A stretch of 64,000 nucleotides of DNA from Zoroaster sp. YZ-2022 (lineage: Eukaryota; Echinodermata; Asteroidea; Forcipulatida; Zoroasteridae), in NCBI GenBank assembly GCA_029582265.1, contig CM055821.1:45079694-45143693 (forward strand), given 5' to 3'. The notes under the pieces are model-generated. The model had not been told where the DNA came from. It made no database searches and was given only the letters and a program-made list of their open reading frames with translations. Shown piece after piece: positions 22,087 through 49,600 of this stretch (positions within the stretch are counted from its first letter, which is position 1; each line of letters begins with the position of its first letter). A program made the position numbers and the translations under genes.

Positions 22087-24030
22087 TGGTATTACACATA
22101 TCATTAATCAAACGCTATGGTTACTGAAATGCTGCAGTATGTATCAATAATTTTGTACAAATTTTCACTGAAAAATAAGGATTTGAACCATTTAAATATT
22201 CAAAACTGAGATATTAATCCCATTTTGTTATTAAATACCTGTTGATTATAAGGGTAACTGTATTAATTATGATACCTTTTGGGAGTCAAGAAATGAGGAT
22301 AGAATTGTAACGGTTTCTTTACAATTGCCGACAAAGAACACATGTTGTTGTACATTAGTAATTTTGATCACAGTTATCAGAATTATTGTTGGAAAGTTTT
22401 TTTTCTGGTTTTAACTAAAAGAGTGAGGAAAGAATGACTTTTGTAGAAATTGTGTGTCATAACAACCTTTGCACCAAAGATATTTCAGTTTGATGATTGC
22501 AAATTTGGGCAATTACCAAAAGTGAACAAGGGGATATAAGTGTGGGGAAAGATGTATGATTGCAATTACATATCTGATGTTTTACACAATTTTTTTTTTT
22601 TCACCTTGGTGTTCCTGCACGTTAACTTTGATGCTTTTATTCATGTATATGTCCATCCATTAAATGCTTCATTTGTACATATTGAGATATTTTTATTTTG
22701 CCAGCATGTGTTTTTGTATTTACTGCTTATTATTAACATGTAAATCGCTTCAACCATTGAATGTATTCTTGATTTTGCGTATGCGATGAAATAGAACCCA
22801 TTTAGCCATTATTGAATGTTTTGTTGATCAATTTGTTGGTGACTGTAGCTGGATAGACCATTGCGCACGACACTCTGAATTTTCTATTAAGACAGTGAAT
22901 ATTGATCACTTCAAAAGTTTGTTATAATTTGTAGGTAGGCAAAATAGCAGTTTGATGTTCCTCTTGGCCATTGTTTTTCAAAGTGTATGCCAGATTTCAA
23001 GTGCATCTGGTTGAATCGAACCTGTATGAGCAAACGTAGCCACAAAGTAGACTTTCCTACAGCAATCATCAATCTCTGATTTGACAACATACATAGGTTT
23101 GCTGGCTTTTGCAGCTCGAAATGATACATTCGACTTGTACTGTACATGTATATTAGACTTCAGATAGTCCAATAGTAGCTCAGTGCATTTCAGAAAGAGT
23201 TGTGTACGGAATGGTCAATAGCTGAATTCAATTCCACCCATAGCCATTATTTGGTGAAATACTTCTCAGACTGTATGTGTTTCCTTTGGACTATTCCCAT
23301 CTCTGAAATTGAGAATTCCTTCATTATTGCATTCCAACTGGGGTCGCCTTAGAAATCAACTTCTAAAAAACAAATTTTAATTTAAAAAAAAACTGAAATT
23401 ACCATACACCCTTTTTGGGTTGTTTCTCTTCAGGGAATTGAAATTCTTCCTTTCTGAAGGTCTATTCATATGTCACACAAACATGAATGCAGAGTGAAAT
23501 TTTGACATCATAAATTTGCGGCAAACACATTTGCACAAAATGAAATATACTTCTGGGAATCAGTTGTGCGAATGTCAGGTTTTGATGTCACATATAAGCT
23601 TCGCATGAAGTGTGAACCAGCCTTGTGGACAGAATGTCTACAGAATTGTCTGATTGGAACTTTTTCGTTTGGCAAGCATGTAGGGTGTTTTTACATAAGA
23701 AACATGTAATTCTTATATAATTTGACAAAGACAACAACAGCAAGGGGGAAGTAGCAGATCAAGCCGACAGTGATATAAAAAACTGTTTTGGTTGGTCTGA
23801 AAGTGCCTTAAGGCTCTAGTAACCGAAATAAATACACAACATTGGTTGTTAACATTGACTTTAAATTTCGATGCATGCGCTGTTCATCTTAAATAATGAG
23901 TTTGGTTTGAAAATTGTGAGGACAAGATTAAGATTTGACAATTTTAGAAAACGGATGAACAAGTTGGGATGCACCAACCCATGTGAAGTAACCTCATCAA
24001 ATCTTTTGTACTTAATATATTATAAGATTG
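22087..24030. other. Intergenic AT-rich sequence, nothing recognised
   Basis: Short ORFs only, none with recognisable similarity, and no long inverted or direct repeat noticed. Confidence 0.5.
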
Positions 24031-24031
24031 G

Positions 24032-24340
24032 AGTGCCATGGCCGAGTGGTTTAGTGCATCGGATTTGTGTTCTGATGGGTGAGTCGTCAGAGTGTGGGTT
24101 CAAATCCTGGCCGCGACCATGGTGCTTGTGTCCTTGAGCAAGACACTTTACCATAATTGCTTCTCTCCACCCAGGGGTAAATGGGTACCTGTGAGGGCAG
24201 AGTTGGTTTTTGTGTTTGATTAGCCCTATATGCGCCGAAACGGCAGCAATTGAGCTGTATACTCCCCAGGGAGCTGAGATGGTTTCAGGAATGATTTATG
24301 AGCCTGATGAGCAGGGGTAATAATGTACAGGGCCTTGATC
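24032..24340 (+). mobile_element. tRNA-Leu-like SINE, plus orientation, 3' truncated
   Basis: The head TGCCATGGCCGAGTGGTTTA to GGTTCAAATCCTGGCCGCGA and the conserved body are present. Similarity stops after GAGCAGGGGTAATAATGTAC, before the usual GCGCTATATAAG end. Confidence 0.82.
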
Positions 24341-24608
24341 TAGTTGCTAGGATATGTGCATTATTATTACTGGAGCAAGACATAATAACATTTTCAAAGG
24401 AACTGTGCCCATGTTAAAATAAACGTTTTTTCACTGATAAAGGGTGCCTATAGTTGTTTTTGAACTGCTTCCAATACAATTAACACAGATACTATTGAGT
24501 TCTTTCTGGTACAACATGTAATAAGCTCTGAGAAGAGGATCATTATGTGGTGTACCAGAATGAACTGAATAATATCTATCTCTACCATGCAAATCCTCAA
24601 ATCCTACA

Positions 24609-24836
24609 TTAACCCTGACCCTCTAGGTTATTCTGGCTAGGAACCTTCCTGAATCCTCCAAAAACCTCCAGGGCACTGTTGGAAACATGCCATTATCTTC
24701 AAAATGCACCATGCATTTTTGTTAATCTTTCACATTCAGCACTTATGGCCTGTAATTCTGCCCCATTTGAAGAGGTGAAAGTACCAGTTTCCAACAGTGC
24801 TGAATTTTTCCCAAAAAGTGCCCCTTGGAGGATTAA
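24609..24836. mobile_element. TTAA-flanked MITE, CCCTGACCCTC family
   Basis: TTAACCCTGACCCTCTAGG at the left and GGAGGATTAA at the right, TTAA on both sides. Parts match 13830-13987, and its first 60 bp resemble the start of the expanded element at 8034. Confidence 0.68.
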
Positions 24837-25436
24837 CACAGATACAGTTTAAGTTGTGATAGTGGTTTTGTCCTCTGTGTGTACATACATATTATTGGAA
24901 TGATTTGTGAGACAATAAAACTATTGCATGAAGACTTTCTCCCAGACTAAGAATTCCACCAAACTTAAAAACATTTACTTTTGTAGTTTGTTTGTATTTG
25001 CCGAGTTTGATCCTGAAAGTGCCATGTTTGTATCAGAGTATAAAGCCAAAAAAAGTATCTTGTTTCTGGTCAGCACCCAGCTTCAAAAGTGTGGTGACAC
25101 GCCTGAAACAATTTTTTCCCATGTGAGTCTTAATCTAGTTTTGGCTTCACAAATAAGCAAGGTTTAACAATGGTTTTAAAACAAAGCCAAGGAAATAACA
25201 GCCTGATTCTGAACTGAATAACTGTGTATTAGCAAAAAAAAACATTTAAAAAATGTAAATTTAAGGCAAGCGCAATTTTGTACAACAAACTATAAAGGAG
25301 ACATGAGGGTCTGTATGTTCACACATGCAGAGACCACAAACAAAATACCCATTTTGTTTGGCCTATAATGAAATGCCTCTTTGAAATTTCTACTGTTGAT
25401 TCAGCTTGTGGACTATCTAATGTAATCAAACACTAT

Positions 25437-25713
25437 CTGCACTTTTGTGGGAAGTTGCTATAGAGGCAAAATCAGTCAACTGCCCATTTTGACTATTGAC
25501 CTGAATGTGGACACGGGCATTTTTCACTGGTTTTCACTGTCATTTTGACCACCCTGAACAATACCAGACAATGCTTTTACCAGTCAAAAACGGTCGACTC
25601 ATTTTGACCTGTAAATGTACTTACTACACGTAAGGTTTGACTTATAAGTGCACTAGATACGGCAAGTATATCAACATTTTGACTGATTTTGACCTTTGTA
25701 GTAGGAGGGTTAA
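25437..25713. mobile_element. TTAA MITE, CCCTCC family, left end lost
   Basis: Family body from GCACTTTTGTGGGAAGTTGC to the right end GTAGTAGGAGGGTTAA. Confidence 0.75.
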
Positions 25714-26076
25714 CATGGCTATTTCAGTCGTTTTCTCCTTGGTAATTATATGAATAAAAGAAATAGAGGTCAGGGGTCACTGAAATTGAGGTTATGTGAA
25801 TTATTCCATGATGCTTGATTAAAGCCATTATATACCCTTGGTAAAATGTCTGTAAATGTACTTGACACGAAACGAGCTATCAACAGAAATATTCCTGTGA
25901 CAGATTCTGACCTTTTTTTATTGTGTCTTTAATGAGAATATAGTAAATATGCATTAAGATTGTTTGTGTTCATTGAAGATTTTTGGTTGTCTCCTGAAGT
26001 TGAAATTCATTTGGTAAAATATTTTTCCGATTTTACTAAAACAATAGCACTTGAGACAGAAAAATTTCAAGCTTAA

Positions 26077-26398
26077 TTGACCCTCCTACTACAGCTGCAA
26101 GAAGCTATAGAGGTCAAAACCAGTCAACTGCCTGTTTTGACTGTTGACCCAAATGTGCAACACAGGGGCATTTTTGACTGGTTTTTGCTGTCATTTTGAC
26201 CACCCTGAAAAATACCAATCAATGCTTTTACCAGTCAAAAACAGTTTATTCATGTATATGTCCATCCATGTATATGTCAAACAGACTCATTTTCATTTTC
26301 ACTTGTACTTACTACACGTGAAATTTAACAGTGTTCGACTTTACAAGTATATCAACATTTTTACTGATTTTGACCCTTGTAGTCAAACAAGGGTTTAA
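26077..26398. mobile_element. TTAA MITE, CCCTCC family
   Basis: The left end TTGACCCTCCTACTACAGCT has one change from TTAA; the right end reads AACAAGGGTTTAA. The body contains a stretch of unrelated sequence near 26250. Confidence 0.7.
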
Positions 26399-26544
26399 CA
26401 CCATTAAAGTTTTGTGTAAAACTGATCAATTTTCAAGATTACCAATAGTATATAGAGGCTTTACGAGATGACCCTTGTCCAATATTCTTGTATACAATAT
26501 TTGAAATCCGTGTGTAATTGTTTCTGGGTTGTTTTTAAACTCCC

Positions 26545-26862
26545 TTGACCCCCACGACGTATGCTGCGCCCTGACCCAGCTAGCAAAAATCAGACATAAG
26601 TATGCCCATTTTTTGATAGAATATGAAATTATCTACTCGGGAATGGTATAATTTGGCGACGACAGTTAGTCATGCAGCAAATGACGCAACAGGCTACCAA
26701 TCTAGCCATTTTCAAACTCGGGCCGTAAACACAGGTTCCCATTTTGGGATACAATCTGATTCTTGCTCGGGGGCCAGCCATGCCATACATACATTCGTAC
26801 TGGTGGTAGTGAAATTCGTGTACGTGTGCTTCATTTATATGATGAGCATACGTCGAGGGGGT
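26545..26862. mobile_element. MITE with CCCCCACGACGTATGCT inverted ends
   Basis: CCCCCACGACGTATGCT at 26549 is mirrored by AGCATACGTCGAGGGGG near 26845. No coding capacity or clear target duplication. Confidence 0.55.
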
Positions 26863-27159
26863 TTAAGAACAACCCATTTTTTCTGGGTGAATATGAATTA
26901 ATCAACATTGAATGAATTTCTGTGATATGGTTAATGTAGTTGCAGCTTCATTTTGTATATTGTAATATACATATATATAAACATATATTATTATTAATTT
27001 GCTGTGTTAAAAATGGACATTAAAGAGAGGTCAATAAATTGGCAGTGTATCAGATCGCATTTTGTTAAATGTATGGAGGCTAGTGTAGGTCACTCAAGAC
27101 TCGTTTTGTTCAAGATGTCTATATGGTCATTAAGCCCTTTATCCTCTTCGTAAGTCAGT

Positions 27160-27570
27160 ATGTATACGTGCATTCTTTTTTGCTACTTTTGGTTCCAAAG
27201 CTGGCTGTGTGTAATTTAATAATAATGGACACTTATATTGCGCCGGTATCGGCCAAGTTTGACGCTCATGGCGCATGAACATTATTATCCCTGTCATCGG
27301 GCCAGTTATATAAATTTAAACTAAATTCATTGATTTTAAATTTCAAAAGCTATTCTTGAAGCAGAATTGGACTTTGTAAATAAGAATTCGAGTATTTACA
27401 ACGCATACGTTGAAGGCAGGTCCCGAGCTTTCTAATTTCTTGCGTAAATCCTTAAAGAAAAGGGTGGTCAATGCATTTCCCATGGGCTTCTGATGATCAT
27501 TGGAGCCAGCACGTGCGAATTGGGCGTGATTTATGTTGGAATTACGTCACACTTACCAACAGGATAATTG
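27160..27570 (+). repeat. Dispersed repeat, inverted relative to 50480-50790
   Basis: GCATTCTTTTTTGCTACTTT, TTGCGTAAATCCTTAAAGAA and ACGTCACACTTACCAACA recur in reverse complement at 50480-50790. A 95-bp SINE-like piece (27222-27316, flanked by ATTTAA repeats) interrupts this copy. Confidence 0.7.
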
Positions 27571-28252
27571 GTTTGACAACTTTTAAGGAGAAATTGACTC
27601 CTGAATTCCGCAGAAAAATAGTCATTTCCCACCAGGAGCATCAACACTAACGGCAGCTGTTCTCTTCAAGCACACGCAATTGCCCACCAATGGAAAAAAC
27701 TGAAATGAAACATTCCTTTTGAGAACATTGCTTGTTCCCAGCAAGAAATGCATGTACCCACCGGAACATTCCAAGCATACAGAATCTTGAGAGCGTTATC
27801 AGGGATAAATGGCCAATCGACCTTAATGCATACATGTTGTGATGACCCCATAGAAACTGAAGGGCTCCCTCGCTCACAGGGCAGAAGAACCTAACACATT
27901 GGTTCACCTGTGCTGCACCTTTAAGTGTGTCCTCACTTTCTGCATGGTGGAACAATACATAAGGCGATTAATTAAAGGTTCCAAACATCCCCCCCCAAAA
28001 TTTAATAAAATCAATCAATAATACATCAATCAATCAATCAATAATAATAAATAAAACGTCAAACAAACTAGACTGTCTCATGTATGAAAAATGCATCAGG
28101 GTATTTTTTGTTTTTAATAATGACATACCTAAGTTTAAAAAAAAATTTCACACTTGGCCATAACTTATATCAATATTTCTATGTCACAAAAATATTGTTC
28201 ATGTGAATACAATGACCACCCCAATACTAATTTGGTCAAAACACCATGTTAG
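27571..28252. other. Intergenic, nothing recognised
   Basis: A minus-strand ORF (27647-27955) shows no recognisable domain. (AATC)n/(AATA)n simple sequence lies near 28005-28050. Confidence 0.45.
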
Positions 28253-28877
28253 TTAACCAGTTGACGTCGGGAATATTTATTTTTTTCCGGTCCCCCGTGC
28301 GGGTTTATTTTCAGTGAAAAATCTGAAAAAATTTCTAGCCATTAATAATTTTTTTTGTCAATGAAACTAAGTTCGGACACCTTTACTCATTGACATTTTG
28401 AGAATTAAATGGCTAGTTTTTTAATTACGGTTGTGTTTGTTCAGCACAATTAGACCGTTGGCAAGCCCCGATGCAATGGCCTATTAGCAACCAGCGCCCG
28501 GTCGAAAAGACGGCATACCTGGAGAGAGATCGAATGCCTCGTAAACAATGAATATAAATCCCTCTTTACAAATCCCTGGCTGGTACGTCAAAGGAACAGG
28601 TCTTGGATAAAGGGATTAGGCAAAAATCAACGAAAAGAGTGAACTTGTTTAGTATTTGCAGTGCATTTTGTCCGGGGCCACCGAACCGTGACCCCATGGA
28701 CTCCGAGAAACGATTGCATGTATACAAGTCAGCCGCCACGACGGCACGCCACGTGTGGCGTGTTGACAAGTCTCCCGGTGACACACACAAAAATCGGAAT
28801 GCGTGTTTAGACGCTCTCCGATCCGCTGTCCCAAAAAAAATTGCGTGTATACACGGCCTCCGAAGCGAACTGGTTAA
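28253..28877 (-). mobile_element. TTAA-flanked element, CCAGTTCGCGTCGG family, copy 1
   Basis: TTAACCAGTTGACGTCGG at the left and CCGAAGCGAACTGGTTAA at the right, with TTAA duplicated. It is in opposite orientation to the copy at 62307-63069, whose first 90 bp match its last 90 bp in reverse complement. Confidence 0.8.
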
Positions 28878-29207
28878 TGGTATTGTTTTTCCAAAAGTGT
28901 ACCAGTAGCCTCCAAGATTTGCCATAATGGCGTCTGGCAACATTTTGAAGTTGATTTTGGTTTTCCTATTTCCTCTAAAATGAGATCCTTTTTGACAATA
29001 ATTCCTCAGGATGTTTGCTATTCATCAGATAAAAACATCTCTTCATTTGTTAATCTGTGTGACGGATTGGTGACCATAACACACAGTCCAATTGCAAACG
29101 AGCTCATGTCTGAAAGTTCATTTCTCGATTTGTTCATCTACGTGACAGCTTGTTGACCATAACACGCAACTCAATTGCAAGTAAGCTCATATCTGTAAGA
29201 CTTTGCA

Positions 29208-29556
29208 TAATAATAATGTAGACCTATACAGCGCACGTATCCACCAAACTGGTGCTCAAGGCGCATCCCTGCTCATCAGGCTCATAAATCATTCCTGAAA
29301 CCATCTCAGCTCCCTGGGGAGTATACAGCTCAATTGCTGCCATTTCAGCGCATATAGGGCAATTCAAACACAACAACCAACTCTGCCCTCACAGATACCC
29401 ATTTACCCCTGGGTGGAGAGAAGCAATTATGGTAAAGTGTCTTGCTCAAGGACACAAGTACCCCGGTTGCGGTTGGGATTCAAACCCACATTCTGACGAC
29501 TCAGCCATCAGAACACAAATCCGATGCACTAAACCGCTCGACCATGGCACTCCACA
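29208..29556 (-). mobile_element. tRNA-Leu-like SINE, minus orientation
   Basis: It runs from the TAATAATGTAGACCTATACA tail side to a head ending in CGACCATGGCACTCCAC. The B box is slightly eroded (GGATTCAAACCC). Confidence 0.86.
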
Positions 29557-29569
29557 TGGTGAAAACGAT

Positions 29570-29703
29570 TAAGAAAAAGACTGTTTGCGGTAACACCATG
29601 TAAAGAAATTCCCTTTTGAGTAGTAAAACCGGTTCTTTTCAGAACTACATGTATTTGCTACTCAAGAGAATTTTGACGTGGTGTCACCGCAAACAGTTTT
29701 CAC
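29570..29703. repeat. Fold-back element with 40-bp arms
   Basis: ACTGTTTGCGGTAACACCAT, continuing to TTTTGAGTAG, is mirrored by CTACTCAAGAGAATTTTGAC then GTGGTGTCACCGCAAACAGT. It shares sequence with the Penelope-like repeats at 37440-37735 (TGACACCATGTGAAATTCTC). Confidence 0.8.
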
Positions 29704-29723
29704 TTAAAGCTCATATCTGAAAG

Positions 29724-29729
29724 TTTATT
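29724..29729 (-). terminator. NDUFAF7: Candidate polyadenylation signal of NDUFAF7
   Basis: This is an exact AATAAA on the minus strand shortly after the stop codon. Cleavage 15-25 nt further would fall at the edge of the fold-back element at 29570-29703. Without transcript data it is only a candidate. Confidence 0.45.
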
Positions 29730-29772
29730 TCTTGTCGACTCACAGGCTTATTAAAGTAAGCCTCTGTGCTCA

Positions 29773-44629
<14,857 letters not shown>

Positions 44630-46457
44630 AATTGATTACTGACGAGAAATCAAAACAAGAACACTTATAAAAGTTTAACACTTAAAATGTAAAACAAACA
44701 AAAATGTGAAAAAAAATGGAAATTAGACCACAGTGGTATTGTATAATTTGTTGTTAAAGGTGGTTGATGATGGCAGTCCAATCACCACGGGCTACCCGCA
44801 ATTTCTTGAGAGATCATGACCTAGAAAAGGCCGCCCTCACTGAGGTCAAAAGAGGTCTCTCATTGGCTCACGTACACGCACCACATGTACACGTGTGTTC
44901 CCATTGTTTGACCTTGACTGAATGTAAGCATCTAGATGTAATACATCTCGTATACATCATACATGTGCGCATGACCACAAGACAGTATATTTTCACCACT
45001 AGAGGGCTACGATGATGCACTGGGGCCGAGTATGATCAACTCTATGCACACACACACATCTGCACATAATTGAGCCGTAGAGTTATATATAACTCTATGT
45101 TATGAGCCGACTACTACGTACTAGCTAAATTTCCGATGATAACGGGGAACAAAAAGAACAATAGTCCTCAGAGGAAAACCTCATAGTCCTTGGAAGTCCT
45201 CAGAAGTGTACAAATCCTATGGGACATGCCCAAGAAACTTTAAGTCCAACAACAATGGTAACAAGGGAACAAATGGTATGTCTGTTCAGGTCCTCTGAAA
45301 TATAGACATATGTGTGTGATACAATTTTGTCCTCCAAAAGTTATTTGTGCAACCATTCAAGAGTCTAGCTAGTATCAATCATATCCATAGACTATAGAGT
45401 TATGACTCTGAGTCTATGATCATATCCTAATAAGATCACTTCAGGAGTAAGTGCCACAGAGCTCCCAGGCAGGGAATTTATTAATTCATAGAGCGTTATT
45501 TTTTTTTTAAATTGCCCTGAAATTTGAGTGATTTATTACTCCAAGTTATTGTTTTGGGCTAAAATAACTAGAACTTGTTAGCCTACACTACAGTATCTGT
45601 CAGTTGTTGTGTGGAAATACACTCATGTTTGATTACCACTTTAACTTTTGTCTGTCCCCTTTACCTTTTTCAGTGTTGGCTTATTGTGTATTTATTTTGT
45701 TTATTTCAAAATTCTTGTGGGCAATATGGTACATACAACTTGTTGTGGCGTGAAATTATTGCATAACCTACCTGTCTGTCATCTAACACAAATAATTCCC
45801 AAATTGTGCAAATTCCTAAATATGGCGCAGCATCATGAGCAGCAAAATCTTGACATTGAGCTGCGCAATCTTGAGATTGCGCAAATCCCAAGATTGCACT
45901 CAACCACTCAACATATTATAAAGCATGGCAGTCCGGATGTTGGTTGTCACACTGTACTGTACCGCCACATGTGCATTCATGTCTGCGATCGAATTCGTAC
46001 ACCACCATACACTAGCAGGCTAGCGCAAACCACATACGGTCATCAGCAGCTGTAGTGTTGGTGGTCGGCTAGCTTTCTCAGATCGATCCTAAATTTCCGC
46101 TTTTGGTTCGATACCAAGTATACCACTAGGAATTTTAGTATCGGTTATTTAGAATTCAAAGTACAGTACTCAGTCGTCTGGAAATGCAGTGAACACAAAA
46201 GAAAAAATTAAAATCAATTTCAAATAATCGATTATTACAATTTTTGCATGGCTGTCGGATCGTCGGCGCGGTCGACGTGATCGAAGCAAGCTAGCTAGCT
46301 ATAGTTAAAAGGCAAACATTTATACGGAGCCGTCGATCGTGGTGGTGATCCACCGTGTCAGAATTTGGCAAAATTCTCGGATATTTACACGATGTTTAGA
46401 ATGTACTTTTAGTCGTAGATTACGAATGATATTTTTGATACTTTCTAGATTCAAGGT
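44630..46457. promoter_or_regulatory. Head-to-head intergenic region NDUFAF7/DCAF5
   Basis: 1.8 kb separates the predicted NDUFAF7 ATG (minus) from the DCAF5 ATG (plus), so it must contain both promoters or a shared one. I see no convincing TATA box or strong CpG island. There is a 9-bp-arm palindrome (45863-45882, GCGCAATCT...AGATTGCGC) and a CTAGCTAGCTATAG stretch near 46290. A plus-strand ORF at 45648-46055 looks like noise. Confidence 0.5.
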
Positions 46458-46647
46458 ATGGCTAGTCTTTCTCTTCCTGGCTTTGTTAACGAGCGAGCTA
46501 TAACAGGGAATCCGTTACTGCGTAACCGACTGTTTAGACACCGTGTCAGCAAAGCGAAATCACTGTACAATCGAAACCTTGTGGGACATTACGGTTGTGT
46601 GAATGCCATAGAATTCAGCAATAAAGGTGGACAATTTCTGGCTTCGG
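46458..46647 (+). CDS. DCAF5: DCAF5 exon 1 (start)
   Basis: An ATG at 46458 opens MASLSLPGFVNERAITGNPL and runs through the first WD strand (VGHYGCVNAIEFSNKGGQFL). The donor TCGG|GTAAGT leaves in phase 1. A CTAG just upstream could be an acceptor, so a 5' UTR exon is possible. Confidence 0.92.
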
Positions 46648-49600
46648 GTAAGTTGAAATTGCAACATCAAATTCATCATCTTTTTGTTTAAGATGGATAT
46701 GAACTAATACATGAATATGATAATTGATACCATGATTGATAAGCAGGACATTCCCCAGTTGGTAACTAAATGGCGGATCGGGGGGGGGGGGGCTACTTCC
46801 AGATACAGTATACAAATATAACATGGTTTGAGGGTGGACAGTCGATATTAGCTCCCCGAGGTATTGGAAGTTGAGAAACTAGTTCCCGATGCGAAGCCGA
46901 GGGAACTAGTTTCTCAACTTCCAATATCGACTGTCCACCCGAAATAAACCATGTTATATTTGTTTTACTATACCTCATATATATTCACAATATTCTCTAG
47001 TTCGGCATCATTGAGCTCGGGAAAACGCGAATTGACATTTACATGTGCCGCCATCTTTTCATGTATATATATAGCTAGGGCGATGTTCGCGCGTGCGTAC
47101 TACGCCCGTGCGACTGTTCCCCACCGGCGCACGGGGAACAGTCGCCGGGACTGTTCCCGGCCGGGACTGTTCCCCGATGCGACAGTCTACTACGCACTAC
47201 TGCGCATGCGTATTTACCCTGTGCGTGAATGCTCGAGGGCGCTTGGTACATAGCATCTGGCACGTGATGGTGAATGAACCAGTGAGAATTCGACTCTCGA
47301 TCATGAATATGTATGAGGTATAGTAATATCCAATAGTATTCTTATGGGCCTGAGAAGGGGGGGCCTAGGGGCATTTGCCATACTTTTTTTTTAGTTATGT
47401 CAGTCTGATCTTTTCAACTCGCTCGTTAGTGACCAACACGGTCTTTGTACATGCACAGTGGCAACTATAATAGGATTCTTCTATTTTCTGAAGGGGAGGA
47501 TTTTTTTTTAGAAGGGAAATTAAGTCCGAAAACCATCATAAAAGTGGATTTTTATAGATAGTTTTCGCTTTCTGTACCCCCAAAAATTGATAGAATCATT
47601 TTTTAACTGATTAGTGGTTGCAAAAAAAAAAATTAAATATTTTTTTTTTAAATGGCAGTTGGATACAACATTCTTTCCAGTACATCAACATTTTGACTGA
47701 TTTTGAACCTTGCAGTCACAAAAGGGTTAATAAAGATGTAAATTTGCATACAACAGGTGGAGATGATCGGCGTGTTCTTCTTTGGAATATCCAGGAGTCC
47801 CTATCCATGAAAGGAAGGTTTGAGGTCATGAAGGGAGAACACCACTCGAACATCTTCTCATTGGCATTTGATAGTCACAACACTAGGTTATACTCTGGAG
47901 GAAATGACGACCAAGTACTGGTGCATGATATTCAAAGGTAATTGGCCATGGCTTTAGAGATGAGTTTTTTTTTAACCCTAACCTTCCAAAATCCTCCAAA
48001 ATTCTCTTTGCTAAAGTGAAGGATTTTGAAGGATTGAGGTTACATGCTACATGCTCTTTGCTAAAGTAAAGGATTTTGGAGGATTGAGATTATTAGGCAT
48101 ACTTGCCTTTCCATGGTACATGTACATCCATGTTTGTTGTAGTGATTGCAAGGTCAGTGGACACTTGGGTCAGTGGACACTGATTATTGCTCCATGCATG
48201 CAGGGAGGGTCCATGGCCATGTACATGTATCACAGATTAGAAACACATGTATGCATACATGTCATGTGCTTGCTTTACTAATGAAGGATTTTGGAGGATT
48301 CAGGTTATGAGTAAGCAAATGGGCCTAGGGAGTTAGGAAGGATTCAGGTTATGCGTAAGCAAATGGCCCTAGGGAGTTAGGAAGGATTCAGGTTATGCGT
48401 AAGCAAATGGGCCTAGGGAGTTTGGAAGGATTCAGGTTATGCGTAAGCAAATGGGCCTAGGGAGTTAGGAAGGATTCAGGTTATGCGTAAGCAAATGGGC
48501 CTAGGGAGTTAGGAAGGATTCAGGTTATGTGTAAGCAAATGGGCCTAGGGTGTTAGGAAGGATTCAGGTTATGTGTAAGCAAATGGGCCTAGGGAGTTAG
48601 GAAGGATTCAGGTTATGTGTAAGCAAATGGGCCTAGGGAGTTAGGGTTAATGAACAAAGGCAAATTTACTGAGGTTGCATTTGAACCTGAAAACTCTGGA
48701 TTGAATTAGTTGGAGGTTGCAGGTTTAAATTCCGTTTCAGTCAATTTGTTTTTGTTTGTTTTCTTAACAATTATGTACCTGGTCACTTTTCTGTTGTGGA
48801 TTATTTGATGATGTGATTAAAGCATAGGTTGACAGGTAACTCCAAATGTGTTTGTATTGCAAGGGATTTATGAAAAGTGTTCGCATTAAAGGGACAGTAT
48901 CGTCACAATCAACAGGGCATGGAATCGGAGTGCTAGTTTCAGATTTAACTCAGTGACTGAAAATAATACCCCACATGATAAGGTCACATTACCGTTGCTG
49001 CCGCATAAATGAGCCAGTAATTTTCAGTCACTGTATTCATCTTACACTAGGACACCGATTCCATGCCCTGGTGAAAGTCTGCTTGGATTGTGACGGTATA
49101 TTGTCCCTTTTAAACGTTCCCTGAAGCTAGCGTTATGTGCCTGTAATTGACACAGTCACTAATCTCTATTATACTGGAGGCATGTGATTTCTCAAGATTT
49201 GTCCTGATTTCAGGATTTTTTTACAAATCCCCCTTTGTCTCAAAATTTTCTTGAAATAAGAGAAGTAGCCACCAAGAAAAGAAAGAAGTAGCCTGTATTG
49301 TGTCCAAACCTTTAGTTTCTTGTTTGTGAGGATGTGAAAGTCTGTAAATCCTCCAAAATTAAGTATCCAGGAGGTTCAGTGGGATTTGTCCTCTAGACCA
49401 AAGGGAGATCCAGGCCCACTATCCATTTTTCAGAATATTTCACTTTTGTCAAACCACACCCCAAATATTAGCATGAATAGAGGGTCTGAATGCCCCTGTA
49501 TTCATGATATTCACGTCAGTTCATGCTATCCATGGTGTTCTAAAACAATTCCACGGACTATATATTCAAACAAATTCCAGGACCATCAGAGAGGCATCAT

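Noticed and set aside
27647..27955. Minus-strand ORF of 102 codons as a possible gene
   Set aside because: I recognise no family, there are no consistent splice sites, and it lies in repeat-rich intergenic DNA.
28603..28908. ORFs on both strands at 28566-28943 and the related ones at 62291-62715
   Set aside because: They lie in two copies of a non-coding TTAA element and arise from its GC-rich repeats.
45648..46055. Plus-strand ORF of 135 codons upstream of DCAF5
   Set aside because: No domain, biased Cys/His/Leu composition, and no splice or homology support.
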